Counted from the first letter of the stretch, positions 16,035 to 25,480 are shown. The stretch: 64,000 nucleotides of DNA from Pseudoxanthomonas sp. (GCF_035999195.1 NZ_DASYGY010000007.1:62001-126000); one strand, 5' to 3'. The notes: generated by a model not told the origin, from the letters alone. Numbers and translations: made by a program.

Positions 16035-17543
16035 TCAGTCCTTCTCGACCGTGACCGCGATGAACCGCGTCACCCCGCGGCTACGGACCAGCAGCATGAC
16101 CGTGTCCCCGGCCTTGGCGGCCGCCAGTTCGCGGTCCAGCGCCGCCGGGCTGTTCACCTTGTTGCGACCCACCTGCAGGATGACCATGCCCGGTGTCAGG
16201 CCCGCCTCGCGGGCAGCGGCGCTGTCCACGCGGCTGACCAGCACGCCGTCGCCCGATTCCACGCCCAGGCGCTTGCGGCTATCGGCGTCCAGCGGCTGGG
16301 TCTGGATGCCGAGCGCGTTCCTGCCGGCCGGAGCCGCAGGAGAGGAAGGCGGTGTCGGCAGGGTCCGGGCGGCGCCCTGCTCTTCCTCCAACTCACTGAG
16401 TGTCACGGGTACCGTGACCATCTTCCCGTCCCTCAGCACTCCCAATGTCACCCGGGTGCCGGGCGCCATGGCGCCAATGATGGGTGGCAGCGCACTCGAC
16501 TCGCTGACGTCCTGGCCATTCACGGACCGGATGATGTCACCCGGGCTGAGACCGGCTTTTTCGGCAGCACTGCCCACCAACACCTCGCTGACCAGCGCGC
16601 CTCGAGTATCGGGGGCGTTGAGGCCTTTTGCCTTGGCGGCATCCAATGCTCCGACCTGTACGCCCAGCTGCCCACGACTGACGCGGCCAGTGGACTTGAG
16701 CTGCTCCACCGCGCCCATCGCCAGATCGATCGGGATCGCGAAACTGATGCCCATGTAGCCACCGGACACCGAGAAGATCTGCGAATTGATGCCGACCACT
16801 TCACCGCGCGTGTTGAGCAGCGGGCCGCCGGAATTGCCCTGGTTGATCGCCACGTCGGTCTGGATGAAGGGCACGTAGCGCTGCTCGGGGGATGCGCTGC
16901 GACCGACGGCACTGACGATGCCTGCCGTGACGGAATGGTCCAGGCCCAGCGGCGACCCGATCGCCACCACCCACTGGCCCGGCTTGAGCGTGGTCGAGTT
17001 GCCGATACGCAGGGTCGGCAGCCCCTTGGCGTCCACCTTCAGCAGCGCCACGTCGTACTGCTGGTCGCTGCCGACCACCTTGGCGGTCAGTTCGCGACGG
17101 TCCGGCAGGGTCACCTTGACCTCGTCGGCACCGTCGACGACGTGGTGATTGGTCAGCACGTAGCCGTCGGCGGAAATGATGAAGCCCGAGCCCATCGACG
17201 TGCCGCGACGCTGCGGCCCCTGCTGGCCGGGGCCCGGCATCTGGAAACCGGGCGGCAGCATGCGCCGGAATATCTCGGGAATCTCGACGTCTTCGCCCGT
17301 CTGCGCCTGCGCGCTGCGGCGCGAGCCGACGGTCGCCTCCACGTTGACGACACCCGGCCCGACCTGTTCCACCAACTGGGTGAAATCGGGCAACCCAGTG
17401 ACCAGTTGCGGTGCGGTCGATTGCGCCACGGCGGGCGCAGCGGACGCCACGGGCGCAGGCGCTTCGGCCTGCTGCGCACAGGCGGTGAGCGGCAGGGTGA
17501 GCATCACCAGTGCCAGCAGGTTGTGACGGGCGTGTAGGGTCAT
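16035..17543 (-). CDS. mucD: Periplasmic Do/DegP-family serine protease (MucD)
   Basis: The 502-residue envelope protease degrades misfolded periplasmic proteins. A lipoprotein-type signal (LPLTAC, lipidated Cys 22) is followed by a trypsin-like domain with His134 (TNHHVVDGAD), Asp164 (YDVALLKV) and Ser238 (NQGNSGGPL). Two PDZ domains follow (GQLGVQVGAL and NALGIQTQPL regions). The lipobox is unusual for soluble DegP and suggests membrane anchoring. ATG at 17543 is preceded by GAGG at suitable spacing; an ATG at 17552 is too close to it. It is third in rpoE-rseA-mucD, the sigma-E stress operon. Confidence 0.92.
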   Translation of the reverse strand: MTLHARHNLLALVMLTLPLTACAQQAEAPAPVASAAPAVAQSTAPQLVTGLPDFTQLVEQVGPGVVNVEATVGSRRSAQAQTGEDVEIPEIFRRMLPPGFQMPGPGQQGPQRRGTSMGSGFIISADGYVLTNHHVVDGADEVKVTLPDRRELTAKVVGSDQQYDVALLKVDAKGLPTLRIGNSTTLKPGQWVVAIGSPLGLDHSVTAGIVSAVGRSASPEQRYVPFIQTDVAINQGNSGGPLLNTRGEVVGINSQIFSVSGGYMGISFAIPIDLAMGAVEQLKSTGRVSRGQLGVQVGALDAAKAKGLNAPDTRGALVSEVLVGSAAEKAGLSPGDIIRSVNGQDVSESSALPPIIGAMAPGTRVTLGVLRDGKMVTVPVTLSELEEEQGAARTLPTPPSSPAAPAGRNALGIQTQPLDADSRKRLGVESGDGVLVSRVDSAAAREAGLTPGMVILQVGRNKVNSPAALDRELAAAKAGDTVMLLVRSRGVTRFIAVTVEKD

Positions 17544-17615
17544 CGAATGCATGCCTCGACAAGAAGTGAACCGGAGTGTCGCGCGCATCCGGCACCGGGC
17601 CGCATGCGCGGAAGG

Positions 17616-18530
17616 TCAATCGCGCGGAGCGTCGACAGGGGCCGAGGACGGCGTGCCCGCCGGCAGACGCGGTTCGAACGGATAGAACGTCCGCGCCGCC
17701 GACTCCGCACTGTAGCCCGCGGTCAGACTGCCGCCGGCCGATGGATAGGCCGACAGCGCCGAGCGCGGCCACGGCCGGGAGGCCACGACGCCGGCATCCT
17801 GGGTCCCGTGCGAAAAGGGATTGGCAGGCGACAGCGGGGAGCCGGAGGCGGCAACCAGCGTGGGGGAGACCGCATCCCGCGGCATGCCCTGCGATGTGCC
17901 GTTCGCCCTTGCCGGCGTGTCCGCCCGCGCCACGCGCTGGGCGCTACGCGCGGCCTGCTGGCTGCGCGTCGCGCTGCGGCGCACGTTGTCCTGCCGTCGC
18001 GGCACGCTCGCCGCCACGGCCACCGCCGCTGCTGCGTAGGCTTCGGCATCCGGCGCCGGCGCCGACGGGGATTCCGGCACTGCGGCAGGCGTTGTCGACT
18101 GCGCCGAGGCCACCTGCGTGCCCTCGCCCACCGGCACGTCCTGCGGCGACTGCTGGCGTGCCATGAACAACGCCACCAGGGCCACGGAGGCCGCCAGCGC
18201 ACCACCGCCCCAGCGGGCGAGCAGCGTGCGTGGACGCGCCGCCTGCGCCTGTGGCGCCGTCTGGGTGTTGGAAGCGGATCCGGCCGCGATCGCCTGCGCC
18301 ACGCGCTCGGCGAAACCGGCCGGCGCCGGTGCGCGACCCTGCCCGCGCAGCACGTCGCCGCACAGCTGCCAGCGCTCCCAGCAGCCGGCCAGTTCGTGGT
18401 CGTGCTGCAGGCGGCGCAACAGGAAACGGGCCTCGTCGGCGGGCAGTTCGCCGTCCATCAGCGTGGAGAGCTGCTGGCGGTGATGGATGTCGAGCTTGTC
18501 GATGATCGGTGTCTCGTTGCGGGCGGTCAT
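17616..18530 (-). CDS. rseA: Anti-sigma-E factor, RseA family
   Basis: The 304-residue protein has a cytosolic RseA N-terminal domain (LSTLMDGELPADEARFLLRRL) that should hold sigma-E. One membrane helix follows (about residues 109-122, GGALAASVALVALFMA). A long Ala/Pro/Ser/Thr-rich periplasmic tail of low complexity completes it. The tail is longer than in E. coli RseA (about 216 residues). Its ATG overlaps the rpoE stop as ATGA, so sigma factor and inhibitor are coupled. Regulated proteolysis of the periplasmic tail is expected from the family. Confidence 0.9.
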   Translation of the reverse strand: MTARNETPIIDKLDIHHRQQLSTLMDGELPADEARFLLRRLQHDHELAGCWERWQLCGDVLRGQGRAPAPAGFAERVAQAIAAGSASNTQTAPQAQAARPRTLLARWGGGALAASVALVALFMARQQSPQDVPVGEGTQVASAQSTTPAAVPESPSAPAPDAEAYAAAAVAVAASVPRRQDNVRRSATRSQQAARSAQRVARADTPARANGTSQGMPRDAVSPTLVAASGSPLSPANPFSHGTQDAGVVASRPWPRSALSAYPSAGGSLTAGYSAESAARTFYPFEPRLPAGTPSSAPVDAPRD

Positions 18531-19147
18531 GAGCGGGCACGCTCCCGGGTTGCACTGTCGGTATCCAGCAAGGGACGCAGTTGTTCGTCGATGGCCTCGC
18601 GCGCACGGAAGATGCGGGAGCGCACGGTGCCGATCGGGCAGTCCATCTTCTGCGCGATCTCCTCGTAGCTGAGGCCTTCGACCTCGCGCAGGGTGATCGC
18701 GGTCCGCAGTTCCTCGGGCAGGCCGTCCACCGCCTTCATCACCGTCGCCTCCATCTCCTGGCGCATCAGTTCGCGCTCGGGCGTGTCGGTGTCGCGCAGC
18801 CGCGCGCCGATGTCGTACTGCTCGGCGTCGGCGGCATCCACGTCCGCGGTGGGCGGACGCCGGTTGTGCGCGACCAGGTGGTTCTTGGCGGTATTCACGG
18901 CGATGCGGTGCAGCCACGTATAGAACTGGGAATCGCCCCGGAAATTGCCCAACGCGCGATACGCGCGAAGGAACGTCTCCTGGGCCACGTCCTGGCTCTC
19001 GCTCCAGTCATGGACGTAACGCCCGATCAGCGCCACCACGCGATGCTGGTACTTGCGCACCAGCAGGTCGAAGGCCGCGCTGTCGCCGCGTTGCACGCGC
19101 CTGACCAGCTCGAGGTCCAGCTCCTGGGTTGGATCAACTTCGGCCAT
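18527..19147 (-). CDS. rpoE: RNA polymerase sigma-E factor (ECF)
   Basis: The 206-residue extracytoplasmic-function sigma factor has region 2 (LLVRKYQHRVVALI, DVAQETFLRAYRAL, FYTWLHRIAVNTAKNHL) and region 4 (LPEELRTAITLREVEGLSYEEIAQ, IGTVRSRIFRARE). It directs transcription of envelope-stress genes, including mucD. ATG at 19147 has AGGAG upstream and gives the typical length. An upstream TTG would add 27 residues unlike the family. A possible autoregulatory promoter lies at 19188-19215. It is divergent from fadB. Confidence 0.95.
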   Translation of the reverse strand: MAEVDPTQELDLELVRRVQRGDSAAFDLLVRKYQHRVVALIGRYVHDWSESQDVAQETFLRAYRALGNFRGDSQFYTWLHRIAVNTAKNHLVAHNRRPPTADVDAADAEQYDIGARLRDTDTPERELMRQEMEATVMKAVDGLPEELRTAITLREVEGLSYEEIAQKMDCPIGTVRSRIFRAREAIDEQLRPLLDTDSATRERARS

Positions 19148-19187
19148 GCCGGGCCGCACTCCTGTCGGCTCGGCGTTGGCCGGGCCC

Positions 19188-19215
19188 TGTGACCGCGCTA
19201 GCGGGGGAAAGTTCA
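19188..19215 (-). promoter_or_regulatory. Possible sigma-E promoter of rpoE operon
   Basis: On the minus strand TGAACTT (19215-19209) is followed after 16 bases by TCACA (19192-19188). The known sigma-E consensus is GAACTT, 16-17 bases, TCTGA, so the -35 fits well and the -10 only partly. Confidence 0.4.
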
Positions 19216-19388
19216 ACGCCTTGTCCAAACCGTTGCCCTATCAAGAATTTAACCGGCGCAACGGGAACATCTCCCGTGCCGCGATCGCGCCCGTGACGGC
19301 GTCCTCGTTCCATATGTGGATTTGACGGGGACGAAACAACCTCGGGATGATAGCGGCCTTATCCATACGTGAACGGATGGTCCCCTGC

Positions 19389-21452
19389 ATGGCCGCGAAC
19401 TTCGATGGGCTGCGATTCAGTCACTGGCAGACCGAGCTGCGGGACGACGGCATCGTCGTGCTGGCCTTCGATCGCCAGGGCGCGAGCGTCAACGCGTTCT
19501 CGCAGGACGTGCTGATCGAACTGGCCGACATCATCGAGCGCCTGGCCATCGATCCACCCAAGGGCGTGGTGCTGCGCTCGGCCAAGGCCAGCGGCTTCAT
19601 CGCCGGCGCGGACCTCAAGGAGTTCCAGGAATTCGACCGCAAGGGCACAGTGAACGACGCCATCCGCCGTGGCCAGCAGGTGTTCCAGAAGCTCGCCGAC
19701 CTGCCCTGCCCGACGGTCGCCGCGATCCATGGCTTCTGCATGGGCGGCGGTACCGAGATCTCGCTGGCCTGCGACTACCGCGTGGCCAGCAGCGATCCGT
19801 CCACCCGCATCGGCCTGCCCGAGGTGAAGCTGGGCATCTTCCCCGGCTGGGGCGGCAGCGCACGCCTGCCGCGCCTGGTGGGCGCGCCGAAGGCGATGGA
19901 CATGATGCTGACCGGCCGCACGCTGTCGGCCAGTTCAGCCAAGGCGATGGGCCTGGTGGACAAGATTGCCGAGCCCGCGGTGTTGATCGATGCCGCCGTC
20001 GCGCTGATCGGCTCGCGTCCGCCGCGCGCGTTCAAGCAGCGCTTCACCGGTTGGATCAGCAACAGCTGGCTGGCGCGGCAGATCCTGGCGCCGCAGATGA
20101 CCAAGCAGGTCGCCCGCAAGGCGCCGAAGGCGCACTATCCCGCGCCTTACGCCCTCATCAACGTCTGGAAGACCGCCGGCGGCAAGGGCATCCAGGGCCG
20201 CCTGGACGCCGAGCGCAGGGCGGTGGTGAAGCTGGCCGGCACGCCGACCGCGCGCAACCTGATCCGCATCTTCTTCCTCACCGAACGCCTGAAGGGGCTC
20301 GGCGGGAAAGACCATGGCATCGCCAACGTCCACGTGGTCGGCGCCGGCGTGATGGGTGGCGACATCGCGGCATGGTCGGCCTACAAGGGCTTCAACGTCA
20401 CCCTGCAGGATCGTGAGCAGCGCTTCATCGACGGTGCGCTGACGCGTGCGCAGGAGCTGTTCGCCAAGAAGGTCAAGGACGAGAGCAAGCGGCCCGCCGT
20501 GGCCGCGCGCCTGAAAGGCGACCTGGCCGGCGACGGTGTGCCGCAGGCCGACCTGGTGATCGAAGCGATCATCGAGAACCCGGAAGCCAAGCGCGATCTC
20601 TACCAGACCGTCGAGCCGCGCCTGAAGGCCGATGCGCTGCTGACCACCAACACCTCGTCGATTCCGCTGACCGAACTGCGCGAGCACATCCAGCGTCCGG
20701 CGCAGTTCGCCGGCCTGCACTATTTCAATCCGGTCGCGCTGATGCCGCTGGTGGAGATCGTCCAGCACGACGCGCTGGACGAGGCCAACGTCAAGCGCCT
20801 GGCCGCGTTCTGCAAGGCGCTGGACAAGTTCCCGGTGCCGGTCGCCGGCACGCCGGGTTTCCTGGTGAACCGCGTACTGTTCCCGTACATGCTGGAAGCC
20901 GCGACCGCGTATGCCGAAGGCATTCCGGGCCCGGTCATCGACAAGGCGGCGGTGAAGTTCGGCATGCCGATGGGGCCGATCGAACTGATCGACACGGTAG
21001 GGCTGGACGTGGCGCAGGGCGTGGGCGCGGAACTGTCGCCGTTCCTCGGCCTGCAACTGCCCGCGGCGCTGGCGACGGTGGAACCCGGCAAGCGCGGCAA
21101 GAAGGACGGCCAGGGCCTCTACAAATGGGAGAACGGCAAGGCGGTGAAGCCGCAGGTGCCGCAGGACTACAAGGCGCCGGACGACCTGGAAGACCGCCTG
21201 ATCCTGCCGCTGCTCAACGAAGCGGTGGCCTGCCTGTACGACGGCGTGGTCGCCGATGCCGACCTGCTGGATGCCGGCGTGATCTTCGGCACCGGCTTCG
21301 CCCCGTTCCGCGGCGGCCCGATCGAACACGTCAAGGCCGTCGGCCCCGATGTGCTGCTGGAAAAGCTCAGGGCGCTGCAGACGCGCCATGGCGACCGCTT
21401 CGCGCCGCGGCCGGGCTGGGACAATCCGGTGCTGCGCGAACCGACGGTCTGA
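19389..21452 (+). CDS. Bifunctional enoyl-CoA hydratase / 3-hydroxyacyl-CoA dehydrogenase (FadB/FadJ-like)
   Basis: The 687-residue enzyme carries out the hydration and dehydrogenation steps of fatty-acid beta-oxidation in the cytosol. The N-terminal crotonase half has the oxyanion-hole region FIAGADLKEF and the catalytic region MGGGTEISLACDYRVA. The C-terminal half has a Rossmann fold (HVVGAGVMGGDIAAW), the catalytic histidine in GLHYFNPVALMPLVEI, and a 3HCDH C-terminal domain. ATG at 19389 is chosen; in-frame codons upstream lie in the promoter region. The thiolase gene fadA is not adjacent. The gene ends at a strong terminator. Confidence 0.92.
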   Translation: MAANFDGLRFSHWQTELRDDGIVVLAFDRQGASVNAFSQDVLIELADIIERLAIDPPKGVVLRSAKASGFIAGADLKEFQEFDRKGTVNDAIRRGQQVFQKLADLPCPTVAAIHGFCMGGGTEISLACDYRVASSDPSTRIGLPEVKLGIFPGWGGSARLPRLVGAPKAMDMMLTGRTLSASSAKAMGLVDKIAEPAVLIDAAVALIGSRPPRAFKQRFTGWISNSWLARQILAPQMTKQVARKAPKAHYPAPYALINVWKTAGGKGIQGRLDAERRAVVKLAGTPTARNLIRIFFLTERLKGLGGKDHGIANVHVVGAGVMGGDIAAWSAYKGFNVTLQDREQRFIDGALTRAQELFAKKVKDESKRPAVAARLKGDLAGDGVPQADLVIEAIIENPEAKRDLYQTVEPRLKADALLTTNTSSIPLTELREHIQRPAQFAGLHYFNPVALMPLVEIVQHDALDEANVKRLAAFCKALDKFPVPVAGTPGFLVNRVLFPYMLEAATAYAEGIPGPVIDKAAVKFGMPMGPIELIDTVGLDVAQGVGAELSPFLGLQLPAALATVEPGKRGKKDGQGLYKWENGKAVKPQVPQDYKAPDDLEDRLILPLLNEAVACLYDGVVADADLLDAGVIFGTGFAPFRGGPIEHVKAVGPDVLLEKLRALQTRHGDRFAPRPGWDNPVLREPTV

Positions 21453-21462
21453 TCCGCGCATG

Positions 21463-21490
21463 AAAAGGCCGCTCATGGAGCGGCCTTTTT
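21463..21490. terminator. Bidirectional terminator between fadB-like gene and GNAT gene
   Basis: AAAAGGCCGCT and AGCGGCCTTTTT pair around a five-base loop, with A and T tracts on both sides. It sits between two convergent genes. Confidence 0.85.
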
Positions 21491-21519
21491 CCTTCCACGC
21501 CCGGCGCCTGGCGCAGCCG

Positions 21520-22047
21520 TCAGCCTTCCGGCAAGGCCTGCGTCATGACCCAGTCTTCCTTCGGGTCGTCGCCGATGTAGAAGATGGACCTGCCGACGCT
21601 CTGGAACCCATGCTTGCGCCAGAAGCGGATCGCCTGCGGCGCGTCCTGCCAGACCGTGAGCCATACCGAACGCGAGCCGCGCAGCGTGGCGGCGGCCAGC
21701 AGGTGCGAGACCAGCATGGCGGCGATGCCCTTGCCGTGGAAGGCCTCGTCCAGGTAGATGCGCGCCAGTTCCACCGTGGGCCGCAGCACCACCTCGGTCG
21801 GCGGCACCGTGCCCCAGCGCAGCTGCGCATAGCCGGCCCACACGCCGTCCTGCTCGACGATCAGGGTGAGCGTGTCGGGGTCGCGGATCTCCTCGGCCTG
21901 GCGTTCGGGCGAATACATCGCCGCCACGTGCGCGGCCACGTTCTCGGGCGTGCTGCAGTGGCCGTTGGTGGCCAGGAACGTGCGCCGCATCATGGCGGAC
22001 AGCTCAGCGGCTTCGGACAGCCGCGCGGGTCGGATTTCGGTTCTCAT
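21520..22047 (-). CDS. GNAT family N-acetyltransferase
   Basis: The 175-residue protein is a single GNAT domain. Visible elements are the N-terminal helices (RPARLSEAAELSAMMRRTF), the central strand ending in ELARIYLDEAFHGKGIAAMLV, with a Q/R-x-x-G-like acetyl-CoA loop (HGKGIA), and WLTVWQDAPQAIRFWRKHGF, typical of motif B. It should transfer an acetyl group from acetyl-CoA to an amine. The substrate is unknown and neighbours give no hint. ATG at 22047 fits the domain start. Confidence 0.88.
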   Translation of the reverse strand: MRTEIRPARLSEAAELSAMMRRTFLATNGHCSTPENVAAHVAAMYSPERQAEEIRDPDTLTLIVEQDGVWAGYAQLRWGTVPPTEVVLRPTVELARIYLDEAFHGKGIAAMLVSHLLAAATLRGSRSVWLTVWQDAPQAIRFWRKHGFQSVGRSIFYIGDDPKEDWVMTQALPEG

Positions 22048-22159
22048 GCCCCGTGCATGTTACGTGCTTCATCGCCAGGAACAACGCAGCGGCAGGTCGC
22101 GGGCGGTCACGGACACCCGCCATCGCCTACCATGATGCGCCGTGTTCCGGACCCGATGC

Positions 22160-22792
22160 ATGTTCCGCTGGCTGATCCTGTGTCTCCTGTTCGCCCTGTC
22201 CCTGCCTGCCCGCGCCGACGATGGCGACGAGGCTGCGGTGCGCGCCGTCTTCGCCGGTTACAAGGCGGCCGTACTGGCGCGCAAGGGTGACCGCGCGGCC
22301 GACCACGTCACCACCGGGACGCTGCGCGAGTACGCCCGCTACCGTGACCTGGCGCTTACGGCGTCGCGCACGCAGCTGGAGGCGCTGCCGATGAGCGAGC
22401 GCCTGCAGGTCCTGATCATCCGTGCCCGGGTACCGTCAACGGCACTGCGCACGATGGACGGCCGCGATGTCTTCGCCTACGCGGTGGACCGGGGATGGAT
22501 CGGTCGCGAAGGTGTGGAGCGCAGCGAACTGGGCACGCTTCAGGTGGACGGTGACACGGCCGCAGCGCGGCTGAAGATCGGCAGGACCGAGTTGCCGGTC
22601 GATTTCGAGTTCGAGCGCGAGGCGACCGGCTGGCGCTTCAACCTGATTCCGTTGACGCTTATGAGCGAGGACGTGTTCCGCCAGCTGGCCCGGCAGAAGG
22701 GAGTCGGCGAGAACGCGATGGTCATGACGCTGCTGCGTGACCTGATGGAGACGCCGGTCGACGACCGCATCTGGGACGCACCGGCGCCGTAG
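22160..22792 (+). CDS. Secreted hypothetical protein
   Basis: The 210-residue protein has a clear signal peptide (FRWLILCLLFALSLPARA) and a mature alpha/beta domain with no motif I recognise. A GTG six codons upstream is an alternative start, but the signal peptide fits ATG at 22160. The mature part is charged, with regions such as DEAAVRAVFAGYKAAVLARKGD reminiscent of NTF2-like or DUF4878-type folds. That similarity is only an impression. The gene is convergent with a small gene at 22799. Confidence 0.7.
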   Translation: MFRWLILCLLFALSLPARADDGDEAAVRAVFAGYKAAVLARKGDRAADHVTTGTLREYARYRDLALTASRTQLEALPMSERLQVLIIRARVPSTALRTMDGRDVFAYAVDRGWIGREGVERSELGTLQVDGDTAAARLKIGRTELPVDFEFEREATGWRFNLIPLTLMSEDVFRQLARQKGVGENAMVMTLLRDLMETPVDDRIWDAPAP

Positions 22793-22798
22793 CCGGAC

Positions 22799-23053
22799 TC
22801 AGCGGCGGGCGAACACGTCCGGCGGCGCACGCACCGGGCTGCGCTCGGCGGCGATGTCGGCCATCACACCCAGTTGCGCGGAGAAATCGGTCAGCCTTGC
22901 CCAGACGTAGGGCTGCAGGTCGTCGGGTGCGCCGTCGTAGACCTGCCGCCACAACGCGTCCATGAACTCGCGCGGATCCTCGCGCAGCGCACCGTGTTCG
23001 ATGCGTTGACCCGCGGCGGCCAGGATGGCCCGGATGTCAGCCAAGGTGTCCAT
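22799..23053 (-). CDS. Hypothetical 84-residue protein
   Basis: This small soluble protein (MDTLADIRAILAAAGQRIEHG at the start) has a mostly helical, amphipathic composition and no known motif. It is convergent with the secreted protein gene, with six bases between stops. The 174 bases upstream up to 23227 show no gene. Function is unknown. Confidence 0.6.
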   Translation of the reverse strand: MDTLADIRAILAAAGQRIEHGALREDPREFMDALWRQVYDGAPDDLQPYVWARLTDFSAQLGVMADIAAERSPVRAPPDVFARR

Positions 23054-23227
23054 GCGGCCAGCCTAAGCCGCCCGGATGCCTGTCGTGTGACACGAACGGA
23101 CGATTTCCGACGACCGGTGCAGTTCTGTGAAGCCGGTTACTGATCGCAAGCCGCGAAGCCGCACTCCCTGCACACGTGCACGCGTGAATGACGCGCTGCG
23201 CAAGCGCGGCCCGGCAGTTCCTGGTGG

Positions 23228-24100
23228 TCAGGGCGTCGACGCCCGGATTGCCTCGCGGAACAGCCACAGCATCGCGCGCCGGTAGGTTTCGCCGATCGTC
23301 GCCGCATGGGTACCGTCCTGCATCGTCAGCAGGGACACCTGCCACGGCGCATCCGTCCCCGGTGCGCTCCAGTGCGTGGTCCAGTCGTGCGCGATGCGCT
23401 GCCGCTCGGCGGTGTCGCGCGTGCCGCTGGCCACCACCACGCGCAGGTCCTCGCGTGCATGCGGTCGCGGCGCTGCGAACAGGTGCTCGCGCGCCGGCCC
23501 GGGCGACGGATTGCTGGCGATCCGTCCCCAGAACAGGTCCGGGTCCTGCAGCGCCGACCACAGCACGAAGTAACCGGCGCGCGACTGCCCGATCAGGATC
23601 CGACGCGCCGGGTCGGCGGCATAGCGACGCTCGACTTCGGGCACCACCTGCGCGCGCAGGAACGCGAGGAAGCCCGGCGCCCCGCCCTGCTCTGCCGTGG
23701 TATCGCTGCCGGGCGCGGTGAAATCCACATGCCGCTTGTTGATGGCCGGGTCGAAACTGCCGTAGGCGATGCCGACGACGATGGCCTCCGGCAGCTGCTC
23801 GTCGTAGTGCAGGAACAGATGCGTCGGCGCCAGCAGTGGAAACAGGCTGTCGCCGTCCAGTACGTACACCACCGGGTAGCGCGTGGCGGACCCGGCCTCG
23901 TAGCCCTCGGGATAACGCACGTGGATGTGGTGGACCCGACCGGAACCCGGATCGGTCAGCGGGAAATAGTCGCCCTTCAGGGCAGGCAGGTGTTGCAGCG
24001 GCGCCAGGCTCGTCGCGGCATCGCCGGCCGCCGCCGCATGGACCGCCGCCGCCATCGCCATGCCCAGGCATACCAGAACGGACATCATTCCCTGCCTCAT
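23228..24100 (-). CDS. Secreted esterase, alpha/beta hydrolase (Fes/esterase D-like)
   Basis: The 290-residue protein carries a signal peptide (SVLVCLGMAMAAAVHAAA) and a PF00756-type alpha/beta hydrolase fold. This family includes ferric-siderophore and S-formylglutathione esterases. Strand/turn motifs are VVYVLDGDSLFP and PEAIVVGIAYG. The nucleophile Ser is in ILIGQSRAGYFVLW, and a late His lies in MQDGTHAATIGE. It is probably a periplasmic esterase. The substrate, possibly a siderophore or another ester, is inferred only from family membership. ATG at 24100 or the double ATG four codons later are both possible starts. Confidence 0.82.
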   Translation of the reverse strand: MRQGMMSVLVCLGMAMAAAVHAAAAGDAATSLAPLQHLPALKGDYFPLTDPGSGRVHHIHVRYPEGYEAGSATRYPVVYVLDGDSLFPLLAPTHLFLHYDEQLPEAIVVGIAYGSFDPAINKRHVDFTAPGSDTTAEQGGAPGFLAFLRAQVVPEVERRYAADPARRILIGQSRAGYFVLWSALQDPDLFWGRIASNPSPGPAREHLFAAPRPHAREDLRVVVASGTRDTAERQRIAHDWTTHWSAPGTDAPWQVSLLTMQDGTHAATIGETYRRAMLWLFREAIRASTP

Positions 24101-24258
24101 GCGTGCCTGTCTCCCGTCGCTGTCATCGTCCGGATTGCCGCCACCGCGGGCGGCGGGTGCCCGCGCATGGTCCCACACATCATCGAGCAGACCGGCATGG
24201 ACCCGCCCGTCACGCGCGCCGGACGAGGCCTCCACCGACGCCAACCCATGCGGGGCGA

Positions 24259-25167
24259 TCAGTCCTGCAGGCGGAACGCGCTTGAAAAACGCCGCTCGAC
24301 GCCACTGAGCGGATCGATGAAGGCGACCTGTTCGGCCAGCAGTTGCAACGGCGCCACGTAGTCGCCGGCCGCGCGATGGCGCACCGACGGATACAGCGGA
24401 TCACCGTCGATCGGCGCGCCCAGTGCCGCCATGTGCACGCGCAGCTGGTGTTTGCGGCCGGTGACCGGCGTCAGTGCGTAACGCCAGCGATCGTCGCCGC
24501 GCGCGATGACATCGATCCGGGTTTCGCTGTTCGCCATTCCGTCCGCTTCCTGCATGCGGAAGAACGGCTCGCCCGCGACGATGCGGCTGATGCGGGTGCG
24601 GGGGAACACGAGCTGCGGCAGCGCCGGCGCCATCGCCTGGTAGCGCTTTTCGATCCGCCGCTCGCGGAACAACGCCTGGTAGCGCGCACGACTGTCGGGA
24701 TTGGTCGAAAACAGCACCAGCCCGGCGGTCTCGCGATCGATCCGGTGCAGCGGCGCCAGCGCCGGGTTGCCGGTACGGCGGATCAGCCGACCCAGCAGGG
24801 TTTCGTGGACATGGACGCCCGCCGGCGTCACCGGCAGGAAATGCGGCTTGTCGGCCACCAGCAGGTCGGCATCGAGGTGCAGGAGGGATTCGCCGAAGGG
24901 AATCGCCGGTTCGTCCACGACTTCGCGGTAATAGTGGATGTCCAGCCCGACGCGATAGGGCGAGCCGGGCGTCACCGGGTTTCCCTCGCCATCCACGACC
25001 CGGTGGCGCGTCATCCGGTCGATCCACTGCGCGCGAGGCACCGACGGAAACCGCGCGCACAGGCCATCCAGCACCGTCGACCACGCGCCGGGCGGCAGCT
25101 GCAGCGTGCTGGCCGCCAGTCCGTCGAGGTGGGGCAGCCGGATGCGTGCCGAACCGCGTCCGCGCAC
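24259..25167 (-). CDS. RluA-family pseudouridine synthase
   Basis: The 302-residue enzyme converts uridine to pseudouridine in RNA. The RluA-family motif HRIDRETAGLVLFS contains the catalytic Asp. GRKHQLRVHMAALGAPIDGD gives the conserved Arg/Leu region near the C-terminus. The N-terminal about 70 residues are not a clear S4 domain, although RAQWIDRMTRHRVV resembles one. The RNA target is not predictable. The start is GTG at 25167, seven bases after the stop of the 72-residue gene upstream, so the two form an operon. Confidence 0.9.
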   Translation of the reverse strand: MRGRGSARIRLPHLDGLAASTLQLPPGAWSTVLDGLCARFPSVPRAQWIDRMTRHRVVDGEGNPVTPGSPYRVGLDIHYYREVVDEPAIPFGESLLHLDADLLVADKPHFLPVTPAGVHVHETLLGRLIRRTGNPALAPLHRIDRETAGLVLFSTNPDSRARYQALFRERRIEKRYQAMAPALPQLVFPRTRISRIVAGEPFFRMQEADGMANSETRIDVIARGDDRWRYALTPVTGRKHQLRVHMAALGAPIDGDPLYPSVRHRAAGDYVAPLQLLAEQVAFIDPLSGVERRFSSAFRLQD

Positions 25168-25173
25168 GGCGGC

Positions 25174-25392
25174 TTACTTCGCGAGGCCTGCGACGACTTC
25201 CGACACGCTCAGTCCCAGCTCGAGCTGCAGGCGTACGTATTCCCGCTCCTTGCGCGAAAGCGCGCGGCCCACGGCGATCCGCACGTCCTCGGCTTCCAGG
25301 ATGCGCAGGATCCTGGGCATGGCCGAGCCGATGGCATCCTGGCCGTAGCCGGCTTCGCGCAGGGCGGCGGTCAGAAGGTCTTCGATGTCCAT
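25174..25392 (-). CDS. Hypothetical 72-residue protein
   Basis: ATG at 25392 is preceded by GGGA at good distance. The protein is helical and charged (MDIEDLLTAALREAGYGQD and LSRKEREYVRLQLELGLS), with no known motif. It lies immediately before the pseudouridine synthase gene and probably shares its transcript. Function is unknown. Confidence 0.6.
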   Translation of the reverse strand: MDIEDLLTAALREAGYGQDAIGSAMPRILRILEAEDVRIAVGRALSRKEREYVRLQLELGLSVSEVVAGLAK

Positions 25393-25480
25393 GCAGCATC
25401 CCGATCTGTTCAATGCCGCATTGTGCACCGGGCCGAGGACGGGCGAGACATCCTCGTGCGCGCTCGCCCTCCGGCGCCGA

